A DNA stretch of 64,000 nucleotides from Haloarcula sp. H-GB4 (GTDB lineage Archaea > Halobacteriota > Halobacteria > Halobacteriales > Haloarculaceae): positions 124,001 through 188,000 of the forward strand of contig NZ_JAVDDX010000003.1 of NCBI RefSeq assembly GCF_030848575.1. The letters run 5' to 3'. The number at the start of each line of letters is the position of its first letter. Position 1 is the first letter of the stretch. Positions 1 to 8,574 of this stretch are shown one piece after another. Made by a program: the position numbers and the translations under genes. A model generated the notes under the pieces. It was not told the DNA's origin and did no database searches. It was given only the letters and a program-made list of their open reading frames with translations.

Positions 1-862
1 CGGCCAGTAGAGCCACAGTCCCAGGGCCGTTTTTCCGCTCGCCATCGCCGAACTCTATATACGGATGGGAGTCATCATCCGGATCAAGATTGAGCTGTCG
101 GACATGGAGCGATGCGACTTCGCTCGGTCGCAGTCCCCATCCACAACATGCGACCACGATGAATCGGTCGCGTAGCTCAGTCGCCGCTGCATAGAGGCGC
201 TGGACGGCATCTCTGTCGAGTGCTTTGTTGTCCCAAGATGGAGTCTTATCCCACCCAAATCGAGTTTCAAGGTCGGCGAGTGGGTTGTACGCGGCATTAC
301 CGAACATCACCAGGTGCTTGTAGAACTGCCGTGTGTCCTGAACGTATTTACGCCGGGACGCAAGCGTCGTCAGGGCCTCGTCCAACTGGTCAAGTGCGTC
401 GAATGTCGCTGCAACCCGATCCATTTCTGCAACGCGTTCACTAGGCTTCTCCAGTGGTGCGAGCAAATCTTTTGTATCGTGGATATTGGTATATACTTTC
501 GCGTAGCGTCGCAAAATCGACCGACGTGTGTCGATTGTCGCATCAGCACGCCCACGCCGGGTCGAAAGTTCGATGAGGTAATCCTCAATGGCGCGCTGCG
601 TGTTATCAGAGAGGAAATCGAATGGCTCCGGTGTCTGCTTATCTTCTATCGCTTCGATCTCGTCGTAGAACTGCCCGGGGGACAGATCAAATCGCCGCTG
701 GAGATGCTTGACGAATCCCGGAAACTGTCCGTTCAGCCACGCATATGTGGGGGTTTCAGTGGTTGGATTGAGGCCGTCGTCTTTCATCGCCGGCACAACG
801 GTCTCATGGTAGAATGCTTTGCAGTCGGCCAAGTCCATCGTTGAGTAGCGGGTTTCAGTCAT
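1..862 (-). CDS. Tyrosine recombinase / phage-type integrase, C-terminus off the left edge
   Basis: The open frame runs from an ATG at 862 off the window edge, giving 287 residues without a stop. Residues about 85-200 look like a helical SAM-like core-binding domain. The catalytic domain starts near residue 213. The first catalytic arginine is Arg245 in GLRPSEVASL, and a likely catalytic lysine is Lys277 in FGDGERKNGPG. These are hallmarks of tyrosine recombinases (XerC/D, phage integrases), which cut and rejoin DNA through a covalent phosphotyrosine. The His-x-x-Arg and Tyr motifs would lie beyond base 1, so activity cannot be judged. Haloarchaea carry many such genes, some in integrated elements and some free-standing. 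No attachment repeat is visible inside the window. The family call is confident; the role is not. Confidence 0.85.
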   Translation of the reverse strand, partial: MTETRYSTMDLADCKAFYHETVVPAMKDDGLNPTTETPTYAWLNGQFPGFVKHLQRRFDLSPGQFYDEIEAIEDKQTPEPFDFLSDNTQRAIEDYLIELSTRRGRADATIDTRRSILRRYAKVYTNIHDTKDLLAPLEKPSERVAEMDRVAATFDALDQLDEALTTLASRRKYVQDTRQFYKHLVMFGNAAYNPLADLETRFGWDKTPSWDNKALDRDAVQRLYAAATELRDRFIVVACCGWGLRPSEVASLHVRQLNLDPDDDSHPYIEFGDGERKNGPGTVALLA

Positions 863-1402
863 TGATCTGAGTATGTGGACAGCGTAACCGACGTACTGTC
901 CTTACTGGTACTCTGAGTCTCCGGAATTTCGTATGTAGCGTGTTTCCGTCGTACCACTAATAATTTGTCTTGTATTGTTTTCTCATGCAGAAACCCACAA
1001 CAAGACAAGCACTGGTGGTTGTATTACCATAACACATAAACTGTATGTGGCTATATCAAAATCTCAGCGGAGCCAGTCCGGAGAAAGTCCGATTTTATGC
1101 GATATGGTTCATTTGCATGCAGATTCCGCATACCGTGCGAAGAGTCAGGCACTATCTCCCGACACACCCATGCTGAGGACAACCACTCTCCATCGTCTTT
1201 CACAGAGCACTGGTGGGCAGGAACCCGCAACAGTGATATCATATTCCGAGTACGCACAGTAGCTCCTGCGACTGCGACCGTCGTGAGTCCATGAGGAATT
1301 TCGCCACCCGGGATGGAAGTCTTATGCAGTGGCCACATCTAACAGCACAGAAGAGGATTCAGCAGTTCTGAAGGACGGATTTGCTTGGGACCCAGCCCGT
1401 TG
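863..1402. other. Intergenic stretch, no supported gene
   Basis: It lies between the recombinase promoter side and the coiled-coil gene. Open frames of up to 95 codons exist on both strands (975-1262 plus, 1051-1338 minus), but they overlap each other, lack the acidic composition of haloarchaeal proteins and show no motif. I see no repeat, tRNA or convincing hairpin. Confidence 0.5.
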
Positions 1403-1840
1403 TCATTCACCGGGACCAAACTCTTGACAGCCGAACCGATCCCTGTTCTCTGGCTGTGCGCAGAGGTAATCAAGCCGTTTTTCCATTTCGGATCGCGACA
1501 TACCCGCTTGATCTTCTCGGGACTCTGCGAGCCGGGCTTGACTGGCGTTTAGCATCTTTTCTTTCGTTTCTAGTTCCGAAACAAGTGTGTCTACGTCCTC
1601 GTTACGGGTTTCTAACTGTCTGTTGAGCTCTTCAGCGCGGGCTTTTGCGGCTTGTTGGTCTTCCTGAGTCTCGTTCAGTTGTTCACGCAATTCCTCGTTT
1701 TCAGCGCGGAGGGCTTCGTTCTCTGTCTGTATGTCCTGTGCAGAATCCTGAAATGCAACCGTTGTCCCGACTGTCCCACTAGTAGCGACCACAGTGACGA
1801 TGAGTAGCCAGGAACTGATGTTACGTGCAAGAGTGCTCAC
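1403..1840 (-). CDS. Short exported or membrane-anchored coiled-coil protein
   Basis: The product has 145 residues. Residues 9-30 form one hydrophobic segment (WLLIVTVVATSGTVGTTVAF) that could be a signal peptide or an N-terminal anchor. Residues about 33-110 are a long heptad-like stretch rich in Glu, Gln, Leu and Arg (for example ENEALRAENEELREQLNE), so a rod-like coiled coil outside the membrane is likely. The C-terminus has two cysteines (Cys at LDYLCAQ and FGCQEF) in a small non-coiled cap. I recognise no named family. No same-strand partner is close, so it appears to be transcribed alone. The coding call rests on the amphipathic heptads and acidic composition; the function is unknown. 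Confidence 0.65.
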   Translation of the reverse strand: MSTLARNISSWLLIVTVVATSGTVGTTVAFQDSAQDIQTENEALRAENEELREQLNETQEDQQAAKARAEELNRQLETRNEDVDTLVSELETKEKMLNASQARLAESREDQAGMSRSEMEKRLDYLCAQPENRDRFGCQEFGPGE

Positions 1841-2228
1841 CGGTGAGCCACCTCTGGCGTAGCCGGAGTACTGTACGGGTGTCTGCCCCGGTGCAGCAGA
1901 ATTGAGGGTTGAGTCATCATGTTCCAGCTTGATTGGTATGTGCTACTAATAGTAGTTTCCAGTTGATTACGTTTGAATAGCGATAGATATCTAATAGTAA
2001 GCTAGTACGGACATAGAATGTAATTGAAATAACCAGTTATACCACATCCGATAGCAACATGATTTATTTCCGTCACGTTGCTGCGCGGTTTTGATGAATT
2101 TCGGTTACTACGCTGCTGGCGGAAGTCTTCAAATAGAAGTATGGGGTGGAATACGATGGAAAATTGAGCAACAAGATCTCTTTCGCAGTACAGCAACAGG
2201 AGTACTTATTCGCTCGAACATTTTGTCG
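1841..2228. other. AT-rich intergenic stretch, no supported gene
   Basis: It lies upstream of both the coiled-coil gene and the transporter gene, which are divergent. It holds AT-rich runs such as those near 1940-1990, suitable for promoters. The open frames here (2002-2196 minus, 2091-2333 plus) have no protein-like features. Confidence 0.5.
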
Positions 2229-2252
2229 AAGGTCGGTACCGACCTTGGTACC
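2229..2252. promoter_or_regulatory. 18-bp perfect palindrome with an added GGTACC repeat, upstream of the BASS transporter
   Basis: Bases 2229-2246 read AAGGTCGGTACCGACCTT, which is its own reverse complement. A second GGTACC at 2247-2252 makes a further overlapping inverted repeat (GGTACC-GACCTT-GGTACC). It lies 64-88 bases before the ATG at 2317. A dimeric regulator site is the natural reading. No regulator gene is adjacent, so the binding protein is unknown. Confidence 0.45.
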
Positions 2253-2316
2253 AACAATCGCATAGCTTACCGACGAACCACTTGCCGCCCCTCACCACGG
2301 GTCGGAATTCAGCATT

Positions 2317-3348
2317 ATGACGGTCCAGAGTAAACTTTTTCTATGTTGTTCATCATCCAGATATGTGACTTCGATATCGACGCTTCGAGCGGTGAGTCGC
2401 GCTGCGAGCAAATACTTCGTTGTCTGGGTAATCATTCTGGCAGGACTCGCTCTTGTCAGGCCGGACCCGTTTGTCCCAGTTCTAAACTACGTGTCCCCGC
2501 TACTCGGGCTAATTATGCTTGGGATGGGTTTGACGCTCCAGCCGGCGGACTTTCGCCGGCTAATTGAGGAACCAGTGGATATTGGTATCGGCGCTGCCAC
2601 GCAGTGGCTGGTGATGCCTGCCGCTGCGTACGGGCTGTATGTCCTGCTCGATCTTCCAGATGCGGTCGGTGTCGGCCTCATTCTGGTTGGTGCCGCCCCC
2701 GGTGGGACTGCATCGAACGTGATGACGTATCTCGGTCGGGGCGATGTGGCCCTTTCCGTCGCGATCACGACTCTCACAACCCTTGCAGCACCGATCGTGA
2801 TGCCGGCCTGGGTGGTGCTTACTCTCGGTGAACAGATCAACGTCACTTTCGCGGAGATGTTTCAGAGCATCATTCAGATCGTCATTATTCCGGTGTTGTT
2901 CGGGTTCACGATCCGGTATCTGCTGGACCGCTATTCGCCCAAAGCCGCTGAAATCGGTACCGATGTGTTCCCCGTTATCAGTGTCGCCGCCATCGTCGCG
3001 ATCGTCGCTGGCGTCGTTGGTGCGAACGTGGACAATATTCTCACTGCTGGTCTGCTTGTGCTGGTGGCAGTCGTTACTCACAACGCTATCGGACTCGGCT
3101 CGGGATACGGTGTCGGTCGGGCAGCCGGGATGCCGAAAGACCGCGTTCGGACCTGTGCGTTCGAGGTCGGGCTCCAGAACAGCGGGCTGGCCGTTGCGCT
3201 GGCGACGACCCTGTTTGATCCTGCGGCCGCACTCATTCCCGCACTGTTCAGCGTCTGGCACAACATCACGGGACCGGCGCTGGCAAGCTTCTTCAGCTGG
3301 CAGGACGAGGGGCAGGGATCCGTTGACGCTGTGCCGAGCGACGACTAA
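2317..3348 (+). CDS. BASS family (bile acid:sodium symporter type) transporter
   Basis: The 343-residue product is almost all hydrophobic helices, about nine or ten from residue 32 on. It matches the bile acid/sodium symporter superfamily through the phrase GMGLTLQPADFRRL near residue 70, the Gly/Pro-rich VGAAPGGTASNVMTYLGRGDVAL region around residues 125-145, and the later FEVGLQNSGLAVALA motif. The last two correspond to the crossed discontinuous helices that bind Na+ in this fold. Substrates in archaea are generally unproven organic anions such as pyruvate, pantothenate or keto acids. The first 25 residues are not membrane-like, and a GTG at 2392 (Val26) is a possible true start. It stands alone, with a palindromic site upstream. 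Family confident, substrate unknown. Confidence 0.88.
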   Translation: MTVQSKLFLCCSSSRYVTSISTLRAVSRAASKYFVVWVIILAGLALVRPDPFVPVLNYVSPLLGLIMLGMGLTLQPADFRRLIEEPVDIGIGAATQWLVMPAAAYGLYVLLDLPDAVGVGLILVGAAPGGTASNVMTYLGRGDVALSVAITTLTTLAAPIVMPAWVVLTLGEQINVTFAEMFQSIIQIVIIPVLFGFTIRYLLDRYSPKAAEIGTDVFPVISVAAIVAIVAGVVGANVDNILTAGLLVLVAVVTHNAIGLGSGYGVGRAAGMPKDRVRTCAFEVGLQNSGLAVALATTLFDPAAALIPALFSVWHNITGPALASFFSWQDEGQGSVDAVPSDD

Positions 3349-3360
3349 GAGAGCAACTAC

Positions 3361-3960
3361 CTACTCAAAGACCAGCAGCTCGTTAGCAACTCGCTGAAAT
3401 TCGAACGGGACCACTCGGTAGTCGGGTCGACGCCGCGCCACACCGCAATGACGGAGGCGCTCATCTTCCGGCAGAAAATAAGACCGGATGGTCTGGTAAA
3501 TTTGTCGTGCAGCGACTCCAGGCCTGATGCCGTACCTGGCGCTGGAAGGTTGCCGCCATTTTCTCGAAAACGTCGTAGAGTTCGTAGTAGGTATCCTGTT
3601 CATTCCCAGAGGGTGTTCAAGGCCGAAACGGATCGCCGACGCAACAAGCGGGCCGGTGGCTGTTTCAATCTCCAAGATGTCGGAGTCCGCCCAGTCAGTG
3701 TACCGTTTTAATCTCCAAGGGTCGGTGAGATTGACATCGGGGTCGGCAGCGTAGAAGTTCGCCTTGTCGTAGCCGGACTCGGAGCCGCCGCCAGTGCCAT
3801 GATGTCGTCCTCGTTGAAACGTACAACCGGGAGAGTATCGTAGAACTTCGGTGGCGCGCGTGCCATATCGGTCGCGGCGGTGGGCGGGGTGCCGAGTACC
3901 ATCCCAATATCGAGGTATACGCTGGGAATGACAGTGTACGTCTCGGAATTTCTTCGAACG
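3361..3960 (-). pseudogene. Decayed gene of unknown family, with several frameshifts
   Basis: Protein-like segments lie on the minus strand but in different frames. A first segment (about 3960-3790) carries YTVIPSVYLDIGMVLGTPP. A second (3805-3620) carries HGTGGGSESGYDKANFYAA and WRLKRYTDWADSDILEIE. A third (about 3610-3500) carries NEQDTYYELYDVFEKMAAT, and a fourth ends at a TAG at 3361. Joined across the shifts they read as one acidic haloarchaeal protein, which suggests a gene broken by small indels. I do not recognise the family. Sequencing errors would look the same. Confidence 0.4.
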
Positions 3961-4003
3961 TGAACGTTCGAGTCGCTATACGTCGTCCGTTCTCTGCTCA
4001 GGA

Positions 4004-4186
4004 TTATCGGCGGTTGGAAACGCCGAACGAGTGCTGACATCGTGGGCAGTGATAGCGGGTCGTTCGTTCGGTGCTCGAAACATCCCAGTCTCCACCGACC
4101 ATCCCGCTCTCAAAATCACAGTCCGGACAGAACAGTACCATCTTCGAGAGTGTCCCAGTAGTGTCTGTAGTTTCCTTCCGTGCCAT
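4004..4186 (-). CDS. Small zinc-ribbon protein
   Basis: The 60-residue product starts with MARKETTDT at 4186; 12 further upstream codons are open but hydrophobic and untypical. It holds two knuckles, CPDC (FCPDCDFE) and CPRC (YHCPRCQHSF), separated by about 27 residues. This is the usual spacing of a haloarchaeal zinc ribbon or treble-clef miniprotein. The segment between them, ESGMVGGDWDV, is short and acidic. Such proteins are very common in haloarchaea and mostly unassigned; a role in nucleic-acid or protein binding is an inference from the fold. Its 3' end adjoins the decayed gene on the same strand. Confidence 0.7.
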   Translation of the reverse strand: MARKETTDTTGTLSKMVLFCPDCDFESGMVGGDWDVSSTERTTRYHCPRCQHSFGVSNRR

Positions 4187-4477
4187 TTGCATTGATAGTG
4201 TAACATGATGAATGGAGAGCAATATATGCTACCCCCCGGTTTTCAGCAATTGATATCACAGCCACCCCTGCTGTGTACGGACAGAGTCGAGTCCGACCGC
4301 ATCGGGGAAGGAACGATTTGAATCCAGAGAACGGTGTTCACAGAGGTTCCAGCCGCATATTACAGCCTGTCTGAGGATGGAGTATCACCGATGTAACTAC
4401 CTGACACCGGTGTCCGCGAGGATTTTTGGGCTAGGTACGCCTTCGTGTTGATGCTGATACACCTACCGCCAAAGAAT

Positions 4478-5134
4478 ATGTCTCAACAGAAATCAGATTA
4501 CGTAGACGACGCGGATATCGACGAATCACTGGACGAACTGCCCTCCGAAGAAACCATCGAGGAGACCGTCGAGAACTTGGAGGCAAACGGGTTCGAAGTC
4601 ATCGTCGTTGACTCGGCCGATGATGCGCTCGCGGAACTGCAATCACTCATTCCGGCAGAAGCGTCTGTCATGAACGGCCACTCAACGACACTCGAAGAGA
4701 TCGGGTTCGACGAGTACCTGAGTGATGGGGACCACGATTGGGAGAGTCTTCCCGACAAGATCTGGAGTATCGACGACGACGCAAAGCGCCAAGCTGCCCG
4801 GCGGGAGTCACAAACGGCCGACTACTTCCTCGGGGGCATCAACGGCATTTCCCAGACCGGTGAACTCGTCGCGGCGGATCGTTCGGGAAGCCGCATCGGT
4901 GCGTATCCGTTCGCGGCCAGTAACGTCGTCATCGTCAGTGGCGCGAACAAGATCGTGCCGACGCTCGAGGACGCGCTCGACCGACTGGAAACTGTCGCGT
5001 ACCCTCTGGAAAACGAGCGTGCGAAGGAGGCCTACGGCGTCGACTCCGCGATCGCCAAGCAACTCATCCTCCGCCAAGAGCTCGAAGAGGATCGCACGAC
5101 CGTTGTTCTCATCCGCGAACACCTCGGCTACTAG
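4478..5134 (+). CDS. LUD-domain (LutC/YkgG-like) protein
   Basis: The 218-residue product starts at MSQQKSDYV; an earlier in-frame ATG at 4445 gives an untypical leader. The N-terminus is strongly acidic. The core resembles the LUD domain (DUF162) of LutC-type lactate-utilisation proteins: the SVMNGHSTTLEEIGF segment, DYFLGGINGISQTGELV around residue 120, and SNVVIVSGANKIVPTLEDAL around residue 160. In known systems LutC works with the LutA and LutB iron-sulphur subunits to oxidise L-lactate. Here no lutA or lutB is adjacent, so this may be a stand-alone LUD protein with another role. Family confident from the G-I-x-x-T-G and S-G-A-N-K-I-V patterns; pathway role uncertain. Confidence 0.82.
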   Translation: MSQQKSDYVDDADIDESLDELPSEETIEETVENLEANGFEVIVVDSADDALAELQSLIPAEASVMNGHSTTLEEIGFDEYLSDGDHDWESLPDKIWSIDDDAKRQAARRESQTADYFLGGINGISQTGELVAADRSGSRIGAYPFAASNVVIVSGANKIVPTLEDALDRLETVAYPLENERAKEAYGVDSAIAKQLILRQELEEDRTTVVLIREHLGY

Positions 5135-5312
5135 CTGCAGTAATTCGGGGCTGAACGGTGTCGGCTCCGCTACCCTTCCTTTCAGGTTAGAAATACACTA
5201 TCGAGAAACAGCAGTTGTCGATACTTTCCCAGCCTTCGTAGTCTCCGGGAGGACATCCTGTTAATCAGCTTGATAAAATTGTGTAGCAGAAATAGTTGAT
5301 AACTGACAGGAG

Positions 5313-5909
5313 CTACGAAACCAGATGCGAATCGATATACGAGAACAGAGACGCTTTCGCTGCGGTCGTCGCGGCTTCACGGTTGGTCGTGAGGCGGCTA
5401 TACATGGTTCCTTTAATCGTTGCTAGAATATGCTCGGCCGCGTGCGTCGGATCGACATCGCGAAACACATCCGCATCAACGCCCCGGCGAACAATTTTTT
5501 CGATGATTGTAACGAGTCGAGTATCGATTTCGGTGAACTGCTCGCGAAATACCGCCCGTTCCAGCGCTTGTGGGGAGAGCGTGACTAAAACGCTGTGTAG
5601 CTGGCGTTTCTCCTCCGTTAGCTGGCACGGGAGGAGTGTTCTGATGATGTGGTTGAGGTCTTCTTTCGGGTCGTCACCGATGCTGGTCGTGATTGTCGCC
5701 TCGAATCGGTCAACGGTGAATCTGAGGAACCGAAGTAGCAGTTCGTCTTTTGAGTCGTAATAGTGGTATATCGTCGACTTAGCCTTGTCAAATTCATCGG
5801 AAATACGCGATATCGAGAGCTCAGCGTACCCGCTGTTAACAAGCGCTCTGTGAGTTGCGTGCATAATTTCCTTTTCAGTTGCGCACAGTGCATCGCTCTC
5901 TTTAGTCAT
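5313..5909 (-). CDS. TetR/AcrR family transcriptional regulator of the RND operon
   Basis: The product has 198 residues. The N-terminal helix-turn-helix is clear: residues about 12-60 contain HRALVNSGYAELSISRISDEF and KSTIYHYYDSKDELLLRFL, the signature of TetR proteins. The remaining helical part (LLPCQLTEEKRQLHSVLVTLSPQALERAVF) would be the ligand pocket and dimer interface. It lies on the same strand as, and 146 bases downstream of, the RND permease gene, with an inverted repeat at 5988-6011 in between. TetR repressors next to efflux pumps usually silence the pump until a substrate binds. A related TetR gene (11003-11602) sits at the other end of the unit. Family certain; the target is inferred from position. 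Confidence 0.9.
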   Translation of the reverse strand: MTKESDALCATEKEIMHATHRALVNSGYAELSISRISDEFDKAKSTIYHYYDSKDELLLRFLRFTVDRFEATITTSIGDDPKEDLNHIIRTLLPCQLTEEKRQLHSVLVTLSPQALERAVFREQFTEIDTRLVTIIEKIVRRGVDADVFRDVDPTHAAEHILATIKGTMYSRLTTNREAATTAAKASLFSYIDSHLVS

Positions 5910-5987
5910 AGAGACAGTCGTCCCCCCTGACTGTAGCTGGGCTGGCAGTACGGTATCGCTTGCTCAAACGCAGTACCCGAACGATTC

Positions 5988-6011
5988 TGACCAACTCGTT
6001 CAGTTTGGTCA
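5988..6011. promoter_or_regulatory. Inverted repeat TGACCAA-N10-TTGGTCA, possible TetR operator
   Basis: The 7-base arms are perfect. The site sits 79 bases before the tetR start at 5909 and within 70 bases of the RND stop. It overlaps a second inverted repeat, GAACGA-N11-TCGTTC at 5979-6001. Part of the sequence (TGAC-n-AA-n-CGTTCA) recurs at 10600-10613 upstream of the COG1361 gene, which would suit one regulator acting at both ends. It could instead be a transcription terminator hairpin, though no T-run follows on the minus strand. Confidence 0.4.
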
Positions 6012-6054
6012 CGGCGGGCCTCAGGTGAGCAGGAGCCAAAGTGAGTGGACCGCA

Positions 6055-8547
6055 TTAGTTTGCGCTCCGCGATTGGCGCGACGAGAGCAGTTCCCCAAGC
6101 GGTCCACGGCTGCGGTCCCAGATGACGATCGAGGTCGGAAGCACCAGTATGGACGCTGTGAACGAGTAGAGGACACTGAGGGCGATCAACAACCCGAACT
6201 GACCCAGGATCGGGACGACCGCGAGGACGAGCACTCCAGTGCCGGAGGTCGTGGTGACCATACTGCCGGCCAACGCGCCACCTGTTCCCCGGACGCTAAT
6301 GTCGAGTGCTTCAAGCAGCTGGGTGTCGCCACGGTACTCCTCAGAGAACCGATGGACGAGGTGGGCGGAGTAATCGATACCGAGCCCGATTCCGATCGAT
6401 AACGTCGTTCCGGTGAGGACATTAAATGGGATATCCAGATATCGCATTGTCGCAGCCAAGGCGGCAATGGTGAGCAGTATCGGGATGAGGTTCGCAATCC
6501 CAAGCCCGGGACGGCGTTCGAGGAGCCAGTACGCGAACAACAGGAACACTGCAGACGCGAGGATGGCGAGACCCAGGCTTATGTACGCCGATTCTGCGAT
6601 TACGTCCGAGACGGCTTTGAGTACCACAACGCTGCCGGTTGCGGTCGCCTCCATCCGGAACTCATCAGCAACGGCCCTTGTGTCGTCTGTCACTTCCTGT
6701 TGACTCGCATCGGACTCGACAGAGTACACGATTCGCGTGCGCGTGTAGTCGTCAGTCATGTACGATGCCGCGCGGTCACCGTACGGTGAGTCATACAGCG
6801 CGTTGTAGATGGTCGGAAGGTTCTGGTCGGGGACGCCGTTACCGTTCTGATCGTTCTGTGCGACGAGTTGTCGGAACTCCGGTGAATCACGCTCGTAACG
6901 GTTAATCACCGTAAGGATGCTTGTCGAATCTGCACTCCCACCGGCTGTGACAAAGGAGCCCGGTGGGTCCCGATTCGCTCGGTATATCTCCTCTAGCGCT
7001 ATTCCGTCCTGCATCGATCCTTCGACGTATATCGTTACTGTATCACTCTCGCCGCTCTCGAAGTTGTCCTCAAGGTAGTTTATCTGTTTCGTGACTGTGT
7101 ACTCACTCGGAGCCACAGCTTCCGGCAGGACCTCGACGTATCCGGGGTTCTCCTCCGGTGGGAGGAAGTCCTCAGTGGTAAACCGGGTATCGATTCCAGT
7201 TCCATACGCCCCCATAGCCGCCGTAGAGACCAGTACAAGGGCGAAGAATACGTACGGGGCTCGGCGAGCGACTGTGACACCGACAGTCAGCGATTTGCCG
7301 ACTGCGGAGTCCTCAGAGCCGATTGGAGCGGTACTGAATTCGGGGAGATCATATCGCACCCGCTGCTGGTCCGTGAAGTGCTTCAACGCCGGCAGGAAGA
7401 TACCGAAGATGAGAAACGTAAATAGGATTCCGACGCTGGCGACAAACCCGAGGTCACGGATCGGACCAAGCTGACTGGTCCCGTTGGCGGCGAATCCCAG
7501 CACTGTCGTGCCAGTCACGATGAAAAACGCCGGGAGTAACTGGTCTGTCGCGGTCCGCATTGCAGGCGTCGGTTCAATGCCCTCGACGCGTTCTTCACGA
7601 TATCGATTCACGGCGTGAATCCCGAAGTCGATTCCAACGGCGAGAAGCAACGGCGGGACTGTGATCAACATCTGCGTGAAGGGGATACCGGCCCATCCCA
7701 TGAACCCGAATGTCCATATAATTGCCATCGCTAGGGAGATGAGGCCAATGAGTAGATCAAACGGGTCCCGGTACGCGATAATGAGGAAGAACAGAATCAG
7801 GACCACGGCAGCTGGGACGACGAGTCCCAGCGAATCAGAGATGACACTGCTCAGTTCTGCAGAGATGATCCCACTGCCGAAGACAGAGATATCACCGTCG
7901 ACCGAGCTGACGATAAACTCAGCTTCCTGCTGAATGGGCGTCAGTGGTGATGTCCCCTCTGTCCCGGCACTGCTTGAGACACCTGGCACCTCGTGTGTCA
8001 CAGTCGTCAGTGTTGCCGATGCCGACGGATCTTCCGTGTTTAGGTCGTTGCTGAGAAGTCCTGCAACTGCCGGCTGGCGCTCGAGCGTCGTTCGAGTGGC
8101 CGATTTGATTTCCGACTGTGAGGCTGCTTCTACGGCATCGATCTGTTCAGGCAGTGTCTCCGCCTCCGGGTCAAGCGTCTGTGCGACGGCCTGTGCGACA
8201 CTCGTCGTTCCGACAACGTCCTGTGATTCGCGCTGTGTCAGCCGATTCTGGGCTTCCAGCATATTGAGGATCGCTGGCTTCGAGAGGACGTTCTGGTCCT
8301 TCTGGATTAGCGTCGTAGAGCCGGTCCCTTCACCGAACGGTTCGCGCTCGAAGTTGTCGTTGACCTCGTCGAAGGCTTCCTGTGCAGGAACGCCGTCGGT
8401 GAACTGTGATGTCCCAGAGTCGGTTGCGGTCATGCCGAACCCTGCCGACAGAATGAGGGTCATCACGATGAACGCAGCAACGACTGTCTTGTCACGGTTG
8501 ACAATCCAATCGTCTAGGACGTCGATATATTTCTGGTAGTCTAACAT
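6055..8547 (-). CDS. RND superfamily (MMPL/HpnN-like) exporter
   Basis: The 830-residue product has two similar halves. Each has one hydrophobic helix, a large external domain, then a bundle of about five helices. TM1 is near residues 20-42, the first bundle at about 225-400, TM7 near 430-455, and the second bundle at about 640-815. Each bundle carries the conserved acidic motif in its core helix: VGIDFGIHAVNRYREER in the first and GLGIDYSAHLVHRFSEEY in the second. In this family these Asp residues carry protons. The length and layout fit MMPL/hopanoid-type RND proteins, which move lipids or hydrophobic compounds outward. It lies 27 bases downstream of the COG1361 gene on the same strand, so they are almost certainly co-transcribed. 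Substrate unknown. Confidence 0.92.
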   Translation of the reverse strand: MLDYQKYIDVLDDWIVNRDKTVVAAFIVMTLILSAGFGMTATDSGTSQFTDGVPAQEAFDEVNDNFEREPFGEGTGSTTLIQKDQNVLSKPAILNMLEAQNRLTQRESQDVVGTTSVAQAVAQTLDPEAETLPEQIDAVEAASQSEIKSATRTTLERQPAVAGLLSNDLNTEDPSASATLTTVTHEVPGVSSSAGTEGTSPLTPIQQEAEFIVSSVDGDISVFGSGIISAELSSVISDSLGLVVPAAVVLILFFLIIAYRDPFDLLIGLISLAMAIIWTFGFMGWAGIPFTQMLITVPPLLLAVGIDFGIHAVNRYREERVEGIEPTPAMRTATDQLLPAFFIVTGTTVLGFAANGTSQLGPIRDLGFVASVGILFTFLIFGIFLPALKHFTDQQRVRYDLPEFSTAPIGSEDSAVGKSLTVGVTVARRAPYVFFALVLVSTAAMGAYGTGIDTRFTTEDFLPPEENPGYVEVLPEAVAPSEYTVTKQINYLEDNFESGESDTVTIYVEGSMQDGIALEEIYRANRDPPGSFVTAGGSADSTSILTVINRYERDSPEFRQLVAQNDQNGNGVPDQNLPTIYNALYDSPYGDRAASYMTDDYTRTRIVYSVESDASQQEVTDDTRAVADEFRMEATATGSVVVLKAVSDVIAESAYISLGLAILASAVFLLFAYWLLERRPGLGIANLIPILLTIAALAATMRYLDIPFNVLTGTTLSIGIGLGIDYSAHLVHRFSEEYRGDTQLLEALDISVRGTGGALAGSMVTTTSGTGVLVLAVVPILGQFGLLIALSVLYSFTASILVLPTSIVIWDRSRGPLGELLSSRQSRSAN

Positions 8548-8574
8548 TGTGACATATAGGTTAGCCTCGGAGGG

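Noticed and set aside
2560-3261. 233-codon minus-strand frame
   Set aside because: It lies entirely antisense to the BASS transporter, and its composition is that of a codon-phase shadow.
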